DNA of 64,000 nucleotides, taken from NCBI RefSeq assembly GCF_014842075.1, contig NZ_JACYVA010000001.1, positions 186,001-250,000 on the forward strand, in the 5' to 3' direction. Positions 18,200-27,237 of the stretch are shown here, piece after piece. The stretch comes from Sphingomonas sp. CFBP 13720 (GTDB taxonomy: Bacteria > Pseudomonadota > Alphaproteobacteria > Sphingomonadales > Sphingomonadaceae). The notes under the pieces are model-generated. The model saw only the letters and a program-made list of their open reading frames with translations. It searched no databases and was not told the origin of the DNA. The position numbers and the translations under genes were made by a program. Every line of letters starts with the position of its first letter. Position 1 is the first letter of the stretch.

Positions 18200-19950
18200 T
18201 GCCCGGAGCAAGTGCGATCGACGGCGGCACCCGCTTTGCCGTACGCGCGCGCGATGCGTCGGCGGTGTGGCTGTGCCTGTTCGACGGCGATGCCGAGCGC
18301 CGGTTGGCGATGCAACGCGCTGGCGATTGGTTCGCCATGGACGTGGCGGGCGTGGGTCCGGGACAGCGCTACGGCTATCGCGCCGACGGAACTGGTCGAT
18401 GGTTCGATCCCGCCAAGCTGCTGGTCGATCCCTATGCCGTGGAACTGGACCGACGCTTCGTCTGGTCGGCGGACCTGAACAGGTTCGGATGCGATACCGC
18501 CAGGCTGGTGCCGAAGGCGGTCGTTCCCGCCCCTCCCCCGCCGGTGACGACCGGACCAGTCCGGTTCGATCCCGGCGGGCTGGTCTATGAAGTCAACGTC
18601 CGCGGCTTCACGATGCTGCACCCCGACGTGCCCGAGCCGCAACGCGGGACGATCGCGGCACTCGCGCATCCGGCGGTAATCGCGCACCTGCGCAAGATCG
18701 GGGTGAGCGCGGTCGAGTTGATGCCGATCGTCGCGTGGATCGACGAACGGCACCTCCCGCCGCTGGGGCTGCGTAATGCGTGGGGCTATAATCCGGTCGT
18801 GCCGATGGCGATCGATCCGGGGCTTGCGCCGGGCGGCGTGGGCGAATTGCGCGAGACGATCGCGGCGCTGCACGCGGCGGGGATCGGGGTGGTCCTCGAC
18901 CTCGTCTTCAATCACACCGGCGAGAGCGATGTCGACGGCCCGATCCTGTCGCTGCGCGGACTGGACGATCGCAGCTATGCCCACGCCCCGGACGGCAGTC
19001 TCATCAACGATACCGGGACCGGGAATACGCTCGACGCAGGCGATGCGGGGGTACGCGACCTGATCGTCGCCTCGCTGCGGCATTTTGCCGCGCTCGGCGT
19101 GGACGGGTTCCGGTTCGATCTGGCGCCGGTCATCGCACGGTCGCCGGGCTTCGATCGCCACGCGCCGATCTTTGCCGCGATCGCGTCGGACCCGATGCTG
19201 GCCGACCGCGTGATGATCGCGGAGCCATGGGATATCGGACCGGGCGGGTATCAGTTGGGCAATTTCCCGACCGACTGGCTGGAATGGAACGACCGCTATC
19301 GCGACGACGTGCGGCGTTTCTGGCGTGGAGACGGCAGCGCGGCGGTGCTGGCGACGCGGCTGATGGGATCAGCGGATATCTTCGGCCGGTGCAGTCGCAG
19401 CGTGAACTTCCTCGCGGCGCATGACGGGTTCACGCTGGCCGATCTGGTGGCGCATGTCGACCGGCACAATTACGCCAATGGCGAGGACAATCGCGACGGG
19501 CACGGCGACAATCTGTCGTGGAACCATGGGGTCGAGGGACGCAGCGACGACCCCGGCGTGGCAGCGGCACGGGCAGCCGACCTGCGCGCAATGCTGGCGA
19601 CGCTGTTCGCGACGCGCGGGACGATCCAGTTGACCGCCGGTGACGAATTCGCGCGGACGCAGCGGGGCAACAACAACGCCTATGCGCAAGACAATGCGCT
19701 CGGGTGGGTCGACTGGGCGGGACGCGACGTCGCGCTGGAGGATTTCATCGCAGGGCTGGCGGCGTGGCGGCGGGCGCGGCCGAGCGTTTCCGATCCGGTA
19801 GTGCCGGAGGTGGTCGAATGGAGAACGCTGGACGGGCGGGCCATGACGGCGGCGGACTGGGAACACCCGGGATGTGCGGGGTTTGAGCTTTGGTTGGACG
19901 GTGCTGTCGTGCGGATCGATCGGGCGGCTCGGATGGTGATGCTGGGTTAG
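18196..19950 (+). CDS. glgX: Glycogen debranching enzyme GlgX (GH13), short form
   Basis: A 584-residue GH13 isoamylase-type debranching enzyme. The nucleophile is Asp308 (GFRFDLAP), the acid/base is Glu343 (IAEPWD), and the segment [15 protein letters not shown] is typical of GlgX. The CBM48-like N-terminal domain is reduced and the protein is shorter than the roughly 650-700 residues usual for GlgX. The frame is open upstream, but only as a shadow inside glgA. Start ATG overlaps the glgA stop (ATGA); the adjacent second ATG is also possible. It trims branch points left by GlgP. Last gene of the operon. Confidence 0.9.
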   Translation: MMPGASAIDGGTRFAVRARDASAVWLCLFDGDAERRLAMQRAGDWFAMDVAGVGPGQRYGYRADGTGRWFDPAKLLVDPYAVELDRRFVWSADLNRFGCDTARLVPKAVVPAPPPPVTTGPVRFDPGGLVYEVNVRGFTMLHPDVPEPQRGTIAALAHPAVIAHLRKIGVSAVELMPIVAWIDERHLPPLGLRNAWGYNPVVPMAIDPGLAPGGVGELRETIAALHAAGIGVVLDLVFNHTGESDVDGPILSLRGLDDRSYAHAPDGSLINDTGTGNTLDAGDAGVRDLIVASLRHFAALGVDGFRFDLAPVIARSPGFDRHAPIFAAIASDPMLADRVMIAEPWDIGPGGYQLGNFPTDWLEWNDRYRDDVRRFWRGDGSAAVLATRLMGSADIFGRCSRSVNFLAAHDGFTLADLVAHVDRHNYANGEDNRDGHGDNLSWNHGVEGRSDDPGVAAARAADLRAMLATLFATRGTIQLTAGDEFARTQRGNNNAYAQDNALGWVDWAGRDVALEDFIAGLAAWRRARPSVSDPVVPEVVEWRTLDGRAMTAADWEHPGCAGFELWLDGAVVRIDRAARMVMLG

Positions 19951-19955
19951 GCTGG

Positions 19956-20166
19956 TTCACGCGAAAGCGCGGAGGCGAGGAGAAGATTGGTTCACGCGGA
20001 GGCGCGGAGGCGCGGAGAGAAGCGGCTCTCCGACGTGGCGCGCCGAACGGCGCTGGTACTCGACGCCTTAAGGGGTAAGGGGCGCTGCCGCGTCCAATGT
20101 CATCTCTGCGCCTCCGCGCCTCCGCGTGAAAAATCCTTCTCCGCGCCTTCGCGCCTTCGCGTGAAC
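19956..20166. repeat. Composite inverted repeat between convergent glgX and MFS genes
   Basis: The left half holds two tandem copies beginning TTCACGCG(A/G) followed by GGCGCGGAGG-type repeats (from 19956 and 19991). The right half (20104-20166) holds two matching copies in reverse orientation, ending CCTCCGCGTGAA and GCCTTCGCGTGAA. The copies can pair across a central 80-bp spacer to form a long hairpin. It probably acts as a bidirectional transcription barrier between the two converging operons. No gene is visible in it. Confidence 0.75.
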
Positions 20167-20185
20167 AGATCCTCCAAGGCGGAGC

Positions 20186-21670
20186 CTATTCCCGCACCCG
20201 GACCATGGCCACCGCCGCGATCGCCATGACCGACGCCGCGACCAGCATCGTCCATGCCGGATCGGTCGGAAACCACGCCTTGATGACCCCGCCCATCACC
20301 GTCGCGACGATCAGCTGCGGCAGGACGATGAAGAAGTTGAAGATACCCATATACACGCCGAGCTTGCGCTGCGGCAGCGCGTTGGCGAGCAGGACATAGG
20401 GCATGGTCAGCACCGACGCCCATGCGATGCCGATGCCGATCATCGGCACGATCATCCCCAACCGGTCGTGCGTCACGAAGATGCCGACGAACGCTGCTGC
20501 CCCGATCGCAAGGCACAGCATGTGCGTGCGGGCCGCGCCGATCCGGCGGGCAAGCACCGGCAACGCGAACGCCGCCAGTGCCGCGACGCCCGAATAGATC
20601 GCGAACAGCACGCCGACCCAGCTTCCGGCCTGATTATATCCCGAAGACGCGGGATCGATCGTGCCCCAGACCTGCTGCGCGATCACGGGCGTGGTATAGA
20701 CCCACAGCAGGATCAGCGCCCCCCACGTGAAGAACTGGACCAGCGCCAGCCGCCGCATCCGGTCGGGCATCGTCGCCAGATCGCTGACGATGTGGCTCAA
20801 CACATTGTCGCCGCGTCCCGCCCGGACCAGTCCGCCCGACACGATCTGCGCCACGCCATACAGCGCGATGCCCGCTGCGACGAAATAGGCCTCGCGCCCA
20901 CTGGCCAGCATCCCGCTGCGTTCCGCCAGTACGATGAGCGCAGCGACCCCGATCCCGCCGACGATCCAGAGCGCGCCGCGGGTCGGCACGGCCAGCGGTT
21001 CGTCCACCGTGTCCGACGACGATTCGCCGAACGCCGCCATTTCCGCCGGACTATATTCGCGCACCGTCAGCACGGTCCACAGCACTGCGATCAGCAGCAT
21101 CGTGCCGCCGAAATAGAAACCATAGCGGACGGCATCGGGCACCTGCCCCGCCGGCGCGACGTTCGATACGCCGAAGCCGTTTTCCAGCACGAACGGCGCG
21201 AGGCTGGCGACGACCGCACCCGCGCCGATGAACCATGTCTGGAACGCATAGCCGGTCGGACGCTGTTCGGGATCGAGCATGTCGCCGACGAATGCGCGGA
21301 ACGGCTCCATCGACACGTTGAGCGATGCGTCGAGCATCCACAGCGTGATGGCCGCGACCAGCCATGTCGGCGAATTGGGCATGACGAACAGCGCGCAGGT
21401 ACACAGGATCGCGCCGAACAGAAAATAGGGTCGCCGCCGTCCCAGCCGACCCCAGGTCCGGTCGCTGTAATGGCCGATGATCGGCTGGACGAGCAGTCCG
21501 GTCAGCGGCGCGGCGATCCACATCAGCGCCAGATCCTCGATCGGCGTGCCCAGCGACTGAAAGATGCGGCTGGCGTTCGCGTTCTGAAGCGCGAAGCCGA
21601 TCTGGATACCGAAGAATCCGAAGGAGATGTTCCAGAGCTGCGGGAACCCCAGCGTCGGGCGGGTGGTCAT
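20186..21670 (-). CDS. MFS permease, maltose/maltooligosaccharide-type
   Basis: A 494-residue major facilitator with about 12 hydrophobic helices. It starts with LWNISFGFFGIQIGFALQNAN and has the signature HYSDRTWGRLGRRRPYFLFG between helices 2 and 3, typical of the glycoside-permease branch that includes sucrose and maltose carriers. An AGGAG site lies nine bases before the ATG. It is the last gene of the minus-strand starch operon, so it likely moves maltose or short maltodextrins across the inner membrane after periplasmic digestion. Family is clear; substrate is inferred from neighbours. Confidence 0.84.
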   Translation of the reverse strand: MTTRPTLGFPQLWNISFGFFGIQIGFALQNANASRIFQSLGTPIEDLALMWIAAPLTGLLVQPIIGHYSDRTWGRLGRRRPYFLFGAILCTCALFVMPNSPTWLVAAITLWMLDASLNVSMEPFRAFVGDMLDPEQRPTGYAFQTWFIGAGAVVASLAPFVLENGFGVSNVAPAGQVPDAVRYGFYFGGTMLLIAVLWTVLTVREYSPAEMAAFGESSSDTVDEPLAVPTRGALWIVGGIGVAALIVLAERSGMLASGREAYFVAAGIALYGVAQIVSGGLVRAGRGDNVLSHIVSDLATMPDRMRRLALVQFFTWGALILLWVYTTPVIAQQVWGTIDPASSGYNQAGSWVGVLFAIYSGVAALAAFALPVLARRIGAARTHMLCLAIGAAAFVGIFVTHDRLGMIVPMIGIGIAWASVLTMPYVLLANALPQRKLGVYMGIFNFFIVLPQLIVATVMGGVIKAWFPTDPAWTMLVAASVMAIAAVAMVRVRE

Positions 21671-21700
21671 CGTCTGTAACTCCTGCCCGCTCCATGCGGA

Positions 21701-21734
21701 GGGGGATGCTGAACGCGTCGCGGGGCGATCCCCC
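21701..21734 (-). promoter_or_regulatory. Intercistronic hairpin between GH97 and permease genes
   Basis: GGGGGAT at 21701-21707 pairs with ATCCCCC at 21728-21734 across a 20-base loop in the 97-bp gap. On the transcribed strand it follows the GH97 stop and precedes the permease ribosome binding site. It could lower read-through or protect upstream mRNA. No T tract follows it. Confidence 0.4.
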
Positions 21735-21767
21735 TTTGCCCGCCTGTCGCCGGCCTTCCCCGGAGGC

Positions 21768-23819
21768 CTACCGGCGGCGTGACGGTGCGACGAACCGGAT
21801 CGCCTGACCGCCGCCGGGCGCCAGCGCGATGGTCAACGTGTCGCCGCGCTTCACCGGTCGCCGTTCGATCGCGATCGAATGGCGCGCGTCGGTGCGATAG
21901 TCTGCGCCCGGCCCGTCGCGATAGATCTCCGCCATGTACGTCTTTCCGGCATCGAGGAAATCGAGCGTTACGGTCGAACTGCGCGCTTCCTCATCGCCGA
22001 CCGCGCCCAGATACCAGTCGCCGCCGGTCGCCGCCTTGCGGACGATCGTGGCATAGTCGCCGACCTCGCCGTTCAGCACGCGGGTGTCGGACCAGTCGGT
22101 AGGCACGTCGCGGATGAATTTGAACGCCGCCGGATAGCGCGCGTAATTCTCCGGCGTGTCGGCCGCCATCACCACCGGCGAATAGAGTACGACATAGAGC
22201 GCCAACTGCTTGGCGATCGTCGACTGGATCGCGCTGCCCTCGCTGCCCGACAGGCTCAGCACGCCGGGCGTGAAGTCCATCGGGCCGCCCAGAAACTGGG
22301 TGAAGACCATGTTGGCCTCGTGCTCGGGCGTGTTCTTGCCGCCGACCCATGCGTTATATTCCATGCCGCGACCACCTTCGCGGCTCATCCAGTTGGGATA
22401 GGTGCGGCGCAGGCCGGTGTCCTTGACCGGTTCGTGGCTGTCGATCGACACACGGTATTTCGCGGCGGCGTTCAGCACGCGCTGGTGATGGTTCACCATC
22501 CACTGGCCTTCATGCCATTCGCGGTGCCGCGATCCGTTGGCATCCACCCGTTCGATCTGGCCGGCATCGGTGACATAGCCGGTCTTGACCACGCGCTCGC
22601 CATGATCGGCGGCCCATTTGAACGCGCTGTCGAGTTGCGCGTCGTAATGGCTGACCGATCCACCGGTTTCGTGATGACCGATCAGGCGCACGCCTTTCGC
22701 GGTCGCATAGGCGGCAAGCGCGGCAGCATCGAAATCGGCGGTGGGCTGGCTGAAGTTCATATCGTTGCCGTTGCCCAGCCAGTCACCGTCCCAACCGACG
22801 TTCCACCCTTCAACCAGCACACCGTCGATCCCGTTCGCCGCCGCGAAGTCGATATAGCGGCGCACATTGGCAGTGGTCGCGCCGTGCTTCGGACCGCGTG
22901 CCCACGTCCATTCGCCCTTGATCATGTTCCACCACACGCCGACGAACTTGCCGGGTTTGATCCATGCCGACGTATCGCCAAGCTTGTTGGGTTCGTTGAG
23001 GTTCAGCCCGATGCGGCTGGCCGCGTACAGTCCCGCCGCATCGTCGGCGATCGCGATCGTACGCCATGGGGTGGAGAAGCCGGCGGCACGGGTCACTTTG
23101 GGCGCGCCGGCTCCCGGCGTCAGGACGGCACGGAAGGTCGTACCTTCGGCCCGCGCGAGGTTCATCGCCGAATAGTCGGTCAGCGCGGCCTCGTGGATCG
23201 CCACATGCGTGCCGCTGGCCAGCTTGACCGTCATCACCGTCTGCGCGGTGCCGACCGCGTCCAGCGGGGTGCGGTTGTAGAGATATTCTTCGCGGTTCCA
23301 TTCGAAGGCGGGCTTCCACCACGCGGTGCCGGGTTCGGCGAAGGCAAACTGGGTCAGCTCCTCCGCGATGTTGACCGTGGTCAGGTTCGCCTGTTTCGGC
23401 AGGGTGTAGCGAAAGCCGATCCCGTCATCGAACAGGCGAAAGGTGACCGCCATTTCGCGCTTCAGGTTCTTCGCCTCGCGGAACGTCACCGTCAGTTCGG
23501 TATGGTTGTCGCGGATCGTCTTCCATTCGCCGAACGGCTGCGTCCAACTGCTGTCCGACCGGTCGCGGGTGGTGCGCGCCAGCGTCAGCCCACGCTCGAT
23601 CTTGGGCGCATCGGTGAACAGGAAGCCCAGTCGACTGTCGTTGAGCAGCGGCTTGCCGTCCTTCGCCACCGAATAGGACGGCCGGCCCTCGCCATCGAGG
23701 CTGATCGCGACGGTCAGTTTGCCGTCGGGCGACGCCGCCCGTACCACGACTTCCGCGAAGGCGGGCGACGCCATCGCCGTCATGCCGGTCAGCACCAGCG
23801 CCAGTTTCATCATCCTCAT
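21768..23819 (-). CDS. GH97 alpha-glucosidase (SusB-like, inverting type)
   Basis: A 683-residue glycoside hydrolase family 97 enzyme with a signal peptide (MKLALVLTGM to PAFAE, cleavage near residue 23). The domain order is N-terminal beta-sandwich, TIM barrel, C-terminal beta domain. In the barrel, Glu463 (SHEPVKDTGLRRTYPN) and Glu487 (RGMEYNAW) are 24 residues apart, the same spacing as Glu508 and Glu532 of Bacteroides SusB, which indicates the inverting alpha-glucosidase subgroup. It would act in the periplasm on maltooligosaccharides and isomaltose-type ends. Fourth enzyme of the operon, 23 bp after the GH13 glucosidase. Confidence 0.92.
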   Translation of the reverse strand: MRMMKLALVLTGMTAMASPAFAEVVVRAASPDGKLTVAISLDGEGRPSYSVAKDGKPLLNDSRLGFLFTDAPKIERGLTLARTTRDRSDSSWTQPFGEWKTIRDNHTELTVTFREAKNLKREMAVTFRLFDDGIGFRYTLPKQANLTTVNIAEELTQFAFAEPGTAWWKPAFEWNREEYLYNRTPLDAVGTAQTVMTVKLASGTHVAIHEAALTDYSAMNLARAEGTTFRAVLTPGAGAPKVTRAAGFSTPWRTIAIADDAAGLYAASRIGLNLNEPNKLGDTSAWIKPGKFVGVWWNMIKGEWTWARGPKHGATTANVRRYIDFAAANGIDGVLVEGWNVGWDGDWLGNGNDMNFSQPTADFDAAALAAYATAKGVRLIGHHETGGSVSHYDAQLDSAFKWAADHGERVVKTGYVTDAGQIERVDANGSRHREWHEGQWMVNHHQRVLNAAAKYRVSIDSHEPVKDTGLRRTYPNWMSREGGRGMEYNAWVGGKNTPEHEANMVFTQFLGGPMDFTPGVLSLSGSEGSAIQSTIAKQLALYVVLYSPVVMAADTPENYARYPAAFKFIRDVPTDWSDTRVLNGEVGDYATIVRKAATGGDWYLGAVGDEEARSSTVTLDFLDAGKTYMAEIYRDGPGADYRTDARHSIAIERRPVKRGDTLTIALAPGGGQAIRFVAPSRRR

Positions 23820-23842
23820 CGTCCGTCTCTTTTCGTTATGTT

Positions 23843-25459
23843 CTATGGTCGGATCGACACGCTGGCTGCATACGGGCCATAGGTATCGCCGGTAATCGTT
23901 CCGACCGTCTCGATCGTCGTCCCGACGCTATGCTGCGCGAATTGCTGCGCAGCATTGGTCAGGTTGAAGACGCACCGCAGCCGTTCGCCATCGGCCTCGC
24001 GATCGAAGGCAAGGATCGCATCGGATGCCTCGACGATCGTCAGCGAGCCGCTGCGCAGGGCCGGGTGGCTGTCGCGAAGGTCAAGGATGCGGCGGGTGTA
24101 GGCGAGCAGCGACGCCGGGTCGCGCTCCTGCCGATCGACCGCCAGTGCGCGATGGCTTTCCCCGGCGGGCAGCCATGGCTTGCCGGTGCCGAAACCAAGA
24201 TTCTCGGCATCCGCCACCCATGGCATCGGGGTCCGTGCACCGTCGCGCGACAGGGTCAGCGGCCAGTTGGCGATGGCTTCGGGGTCCTGCAGGTCGGCAT
24301 AGGCGATGTCGACCTGCGGCAGGCCGAGTTCCTCGCCATTGTACAGGAAGATGTTGCCGCGCAGGCAGGCGAGCAGCAGCATCTTTAGCCGCCCGAACAC
24401 CGCTGGATCGGCATCGGCGGGCATCCAGCGCGTGACGGCGCGCGGCGCGTCATGGTTCTCGAAAGCCCAGCTTGGCCACGGATCGCCCTCCCCCCAATTG
24501 TCGAGCGCATCGCGCAGGACGCGCGGCGTGAAGCCGGGGGCATAGAGAAAGTCGAAGCCATAGGCGGTGTTGAGCTTGTCGCCGCCGCCGCAGAACAGCT
24601 TCATCTCGCGCTCGGCATCGTCGCCGCCGACTTCGGCCACGGTGAAGCGGTCGCCGTCATATTCGTCGAGCAGCGCACGGACGCGTTGCAGGAAGGCGGG
24701 GATGTCGGGATGGCTTTGATTATACAGCTTGCGCTGGAAATCGAACGGGCGCGTCCGGGTCTTGCCGTTGCTGGGCGCGGGCGGATTGTCGCGCAGTTGC
24801 GGGTCGTGCATCGCGAAGTTGATCGCATCCAGCCGGAAACCGTCGACGCCGCGATCGAGCCAGAAGCGCGCGGTATCCAGCAGCGCCGACTGCACGTCGG
24901 CGTTATGGCCGTGGATTTGCGGCTGTTCCTTCAGGAAGTTGTGGAGGTAATATTGGCCGCGCCGCGCGTCCCACGTCCATGCCGGGCCGCCGAACACCGA
25001 CTGCCAGTTGCTGGGCGGCGAGCCATCGGGTTTGGCATCGGCCCACACATACCAGTCGGCCTTGGGATTGGTGCGGCTGGACCGGCTTTCGACGAACCAC
25101 GGATGCTCGTCGCTGGTGTGCGACCACACCTGATCGATGATGATCCGCAGCCCGAGCGCATGGGCGCGTGCGATCAGCGCGTCGAAATCCGCCAGCGTTC
25201 CGAAGATCGGATCGACGTCGCAATAATCGGCGACGTCATAGCCGAAATCCTTCATCGGCGACGTGAAGAAGGGCGATAGCCACACCGCATCGACGCCCAG
25301 CCCGGCGACGTAGTCGAGATGCGCCGTGATGCCCGCCAGATCGCCGATGCCGTCGCCATTGCTGTCGGCGAAACTGCGCGGGTAGATCTGGTAGATCGTG
25401 GCACCGTGCCACCATGGACGGACCGGGTTGGACAGGATCGCGCGGGCGGGGTCGTTCAT
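23843..25459 (-). CDS. GH13 alpha-glucosidase (oligo-1,6-glucosidase/alpha-glucosidase type)
   Basis: A 538-residue GH13 exo-acting alpha-glucosidase. It begins with WWHGATIYQIYPRSFADSNG, contains DQVWSHTSDEHPWF, nucleophile Asp211 (GFRLDAINF), acid/base Glu276 (TVAEVGG) and transition-state Asp337 (FENHDAPR). There is no signal peptide, so it works in the cytoplasm on imported maltose and dextrins, complementing the exported amylase and GH97 enzyme. The ATG chosen overlaps the amylase stop by one base (TGATG); an upstream in-frame start would add seven residues. Confidence 0.92.
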   Translation of the reverse strand: MNDPARAILSNPVRPWWHGATIYQIYPRSFADSNGDGIGDLAGITAHLDYVAGLGVDAVWLSPFFTSPMKDFGYDVADYCDVDPIFGTLADFDALIARAHALGLRIIIDQVWSHTSDEHPWFVESRSSRTNPKADWYVWADAKPDGSPPSNWQSVFGGPAWTWDARRGQYYLHNFLKEQPQIHGHNADVQSALLDTARFWLDRGVDGFRLDAINFAMHDPQLRDNPPAPSNGKTRTRPFDFQRKLYNQSHPDIPAFLQRVRALLDEYDGDRFTVAEVGGDDAEREMKLFCGGGDKLNTAYGFDFLYAPGFTPRVLRDALDNWGEGDPWPSWAFENHDAPRAVTRWMPADADPAVFGRLKMLLLACLRGNIFLYNGEELGLPQVDIAYADLQDPEAIANWPLTLSRDGARTPMPWVADAENLGFGTGKPWLPAGESHRALAVDRQERDPASLLAYTRRILDLRDSHPALRSGSLTIVEASDAILAFDREADGERLRCVFNLTNAAQQFAQHSVGTTIETVGTITGDTYGPYAASVSIRP

Positions 25460-27237
25460 CACTGGGTCTCCGCGGCGCATACCGCATAGCCGAAGGCGGG
25501 AAGGTCGACGCGCACCTGACCGGGCACGACGGCGGCAGGGCTACACCGGCCGGCGAGCGTGCGGAAGCGGGTCGATCGCGTCTCGACCTCGACATTGCGG
25601 ACGACTGGCTGCGGAGAGGTGTTGAACAGCAGCAGCACCTCCTGCCCGCTCCCCGGATGGAAACGGGAGATGGCGAGAAGGCCGGGCTTCTCCTCCCGAG
25701 CGCGCAGCAACTGACGACCCCGGGTCAGCGCCGGCGTCGCGGTGCGGATTTTCGCGAGGTCCGCGATCTGGCGGTAGAGCGGATGGCCGGGCGTGAAGTT
25801 CGTAGTGGCGGTGGTGGCGGTAGTGCCGACCAGCCGGTTGTCGTTGTACGATGCGACCTTCGACGCGAACATATCCTCGCGCGCGTCCTGATCGTTGCCG
25901 TCGCCGGCAAAGCCCTGTTCGTCACCGGAATAGATCGTCGGCACGCCGCGCAGCGTCAGCAGCATGGCATTGCCGAGCATCACGCGCGACAGGATCTCGC
26001 CGTCACCCGCCTGCGGAAACGCCTTGCGTACGAAATAGGCGAAGCGGCCATTGTCGTGGTTGCCGGTGAAGGTCGGCAGTTGCCGCGCCATCGCCTCGCC
26101 CCCGGCATAAAGGACGTCGCCGTCGAACACGGTTTCGAACGCGTCGGTGCCCTTCGTCCCCGCGACCGTCTGCAACACCGCCTCGCGGAACGAAAAGTCG
26201 AGGACGGCAGGAAAGCTGCCGGTCTTCGTCCAGGCCGCAAGGCCACCCGCGTCGAGCGACGACAGCGCGACTTCGCCGAAGATGTGGAAGTTGGGAATAC
26301 CCTTCGCCAGCGCGCGCGCCTGCATCGCCGGCACGAACGCCGCCCAGAACTCTGGATTTACGTGGCGCGCGGTGTCGATGCGATATCCGTCGATCCCGAA
26401 CCGGTCGATCCAGCCGCCGAAGATGTCGATCATCCCCGCCACGACGCGCGGATGTTCCGTCATCAGATCGTCCAGCCCCACGAAATCGCCCATTTGCGAG
26501 CTTTCGTTTGCGAAGGTCGTGTTGCCGCGATTGTGGTAATAGATCGGGTCGTTGAGCCATGCCGGCACCTTGACCGAACGTTCGGCGGGGGGGACTTCGG
26601 GAGTATAGGCGAACGACGGGTCGGTCAGCTTCGCGAAATTGTCCGCCGTCTGTACCCGGTCGCCAACAAAGCCGGCGTTCTTGCCGCCTGCCGCATAGGG
26701 ATAGTCGGCGCGGCTGCGATAGACGCATTCGCGGGTCCCGGCACATTCGCGATACCGGATCACGTCGGCGGTGTGGTTGGCGATGATGTCCATATAGACC
26801 TTCATCCCCGCCGCATGCGCCGCATCGACCAGCGCCTTGAACTCCGCGTCGGTGCCCAGATGCGGGTCGACATGGGTGAAGTCGGTCACCCAATAGCCGT
26901 GATAACCAGCCGATTCCTGTCCCGGACCGCCCTGCACCGCCTTGTTACGGAAGATCGGCCCGACCCAGATCGCGGTCGCACCCAGCGATTTGATATAGGG
27001 TAGTCGTGCAGTCAGCCCCTTGAGGTCGCCGCCATGATAGAAGCCCTTCGCGGTCGGATCGAAGCCATGGCGCATCCGGTCGCCCGCGATCCCGCCACGA
27101 TCGTTGGCGGTGCTGCCGTTTTCGAACCGGTCGGGCAGGACGAAATAGATCACCTCGTCCTCGGGCGCACGCTGACGGAAATCCTGCGCGATGGCGGGTG
27201 TCGCGGCGAGCAGGGCGAGGAACAGCGGGCGGATCAT
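25459..27237 (-). CDS. Secreted alpha-amylase (GH13)
   Basis: A 592-residue GH13 amylase with a signal peptide (IRPLFLALLAATPAIAQ, cleavage near residue 18). The motifs are DIIANHTAD (150-158), nucleophile Asp288 (GYRIDTARHV), acid/base Glu322 (IFGEVALSS) and GNHDNGRF with His394-Asp395. Two cysteines in RECAGTRECVY may form a disulfide in the periplasm. A C-terminal beta domain ends the protein. It cleaves starch or large dextrins before uptake. The ATG overlaps the halogenase stop (ATGA) and its stop overlaps the glucosidase start, so it is tightly co-translated. Confidence 0.92.
   Translation of the reverse strand: MIRPLFLALLAATPAIAQDFRQRAPEDEVIYFVLPDRFENGSTANDRGGIAGDRMRHGFDPTAKGFYHGGDLKGLTARLPYIKSLGATAIWVGPIFRNKAVQGGPGQESAGYHGYWVTDFTHVDPHLGTDAEFKALVDAAHAAGMKVYMDIIANHTADVIRYRECAGTRECVYRSRADYPYAAGGKNAGFVGDRVQTADNFAKLTDPSFAYTPEVPPAERSVKVPAWLNDPIYYHNRGNTTFANESSQMGDFVGLDDLMTEHPRVVAGMIDIFGGWIDRFGIDGYRIDTARHVNPEFWAAFVPAMQARALAKGIPNFHIFGEVALSSLDAGGLAAWTKTGSFPAVLDFSFREAVLQTVAGTKGTDAFETVFDGDVLYAGGEAMARQLPTFTGNHDNGRFAYFVRKAFPQAGDGEILSRVMLGNAMLLTLRGVPTIYSGDEQGFAGDGNDQDAREDMFASKVASYNDNRLVGTTATTATTNFTPGHPLYRQIADLAKIRTATPALTRGRQLLRAREEKPGLLAISRFHPGSGQEVLLLFNTSPQPVVRNVEVETRSTRFRTLAGRCSPAAVVPGQVRVDLPAFGYAVCAAETQ

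Noticed and set aside
19956..20166. Repeated GGCGCGGAGG units considered as a CRISPR array
   Set aside because: Units are contiguous and palindromic with no unique spacers of regular length and no cas genes nearby.
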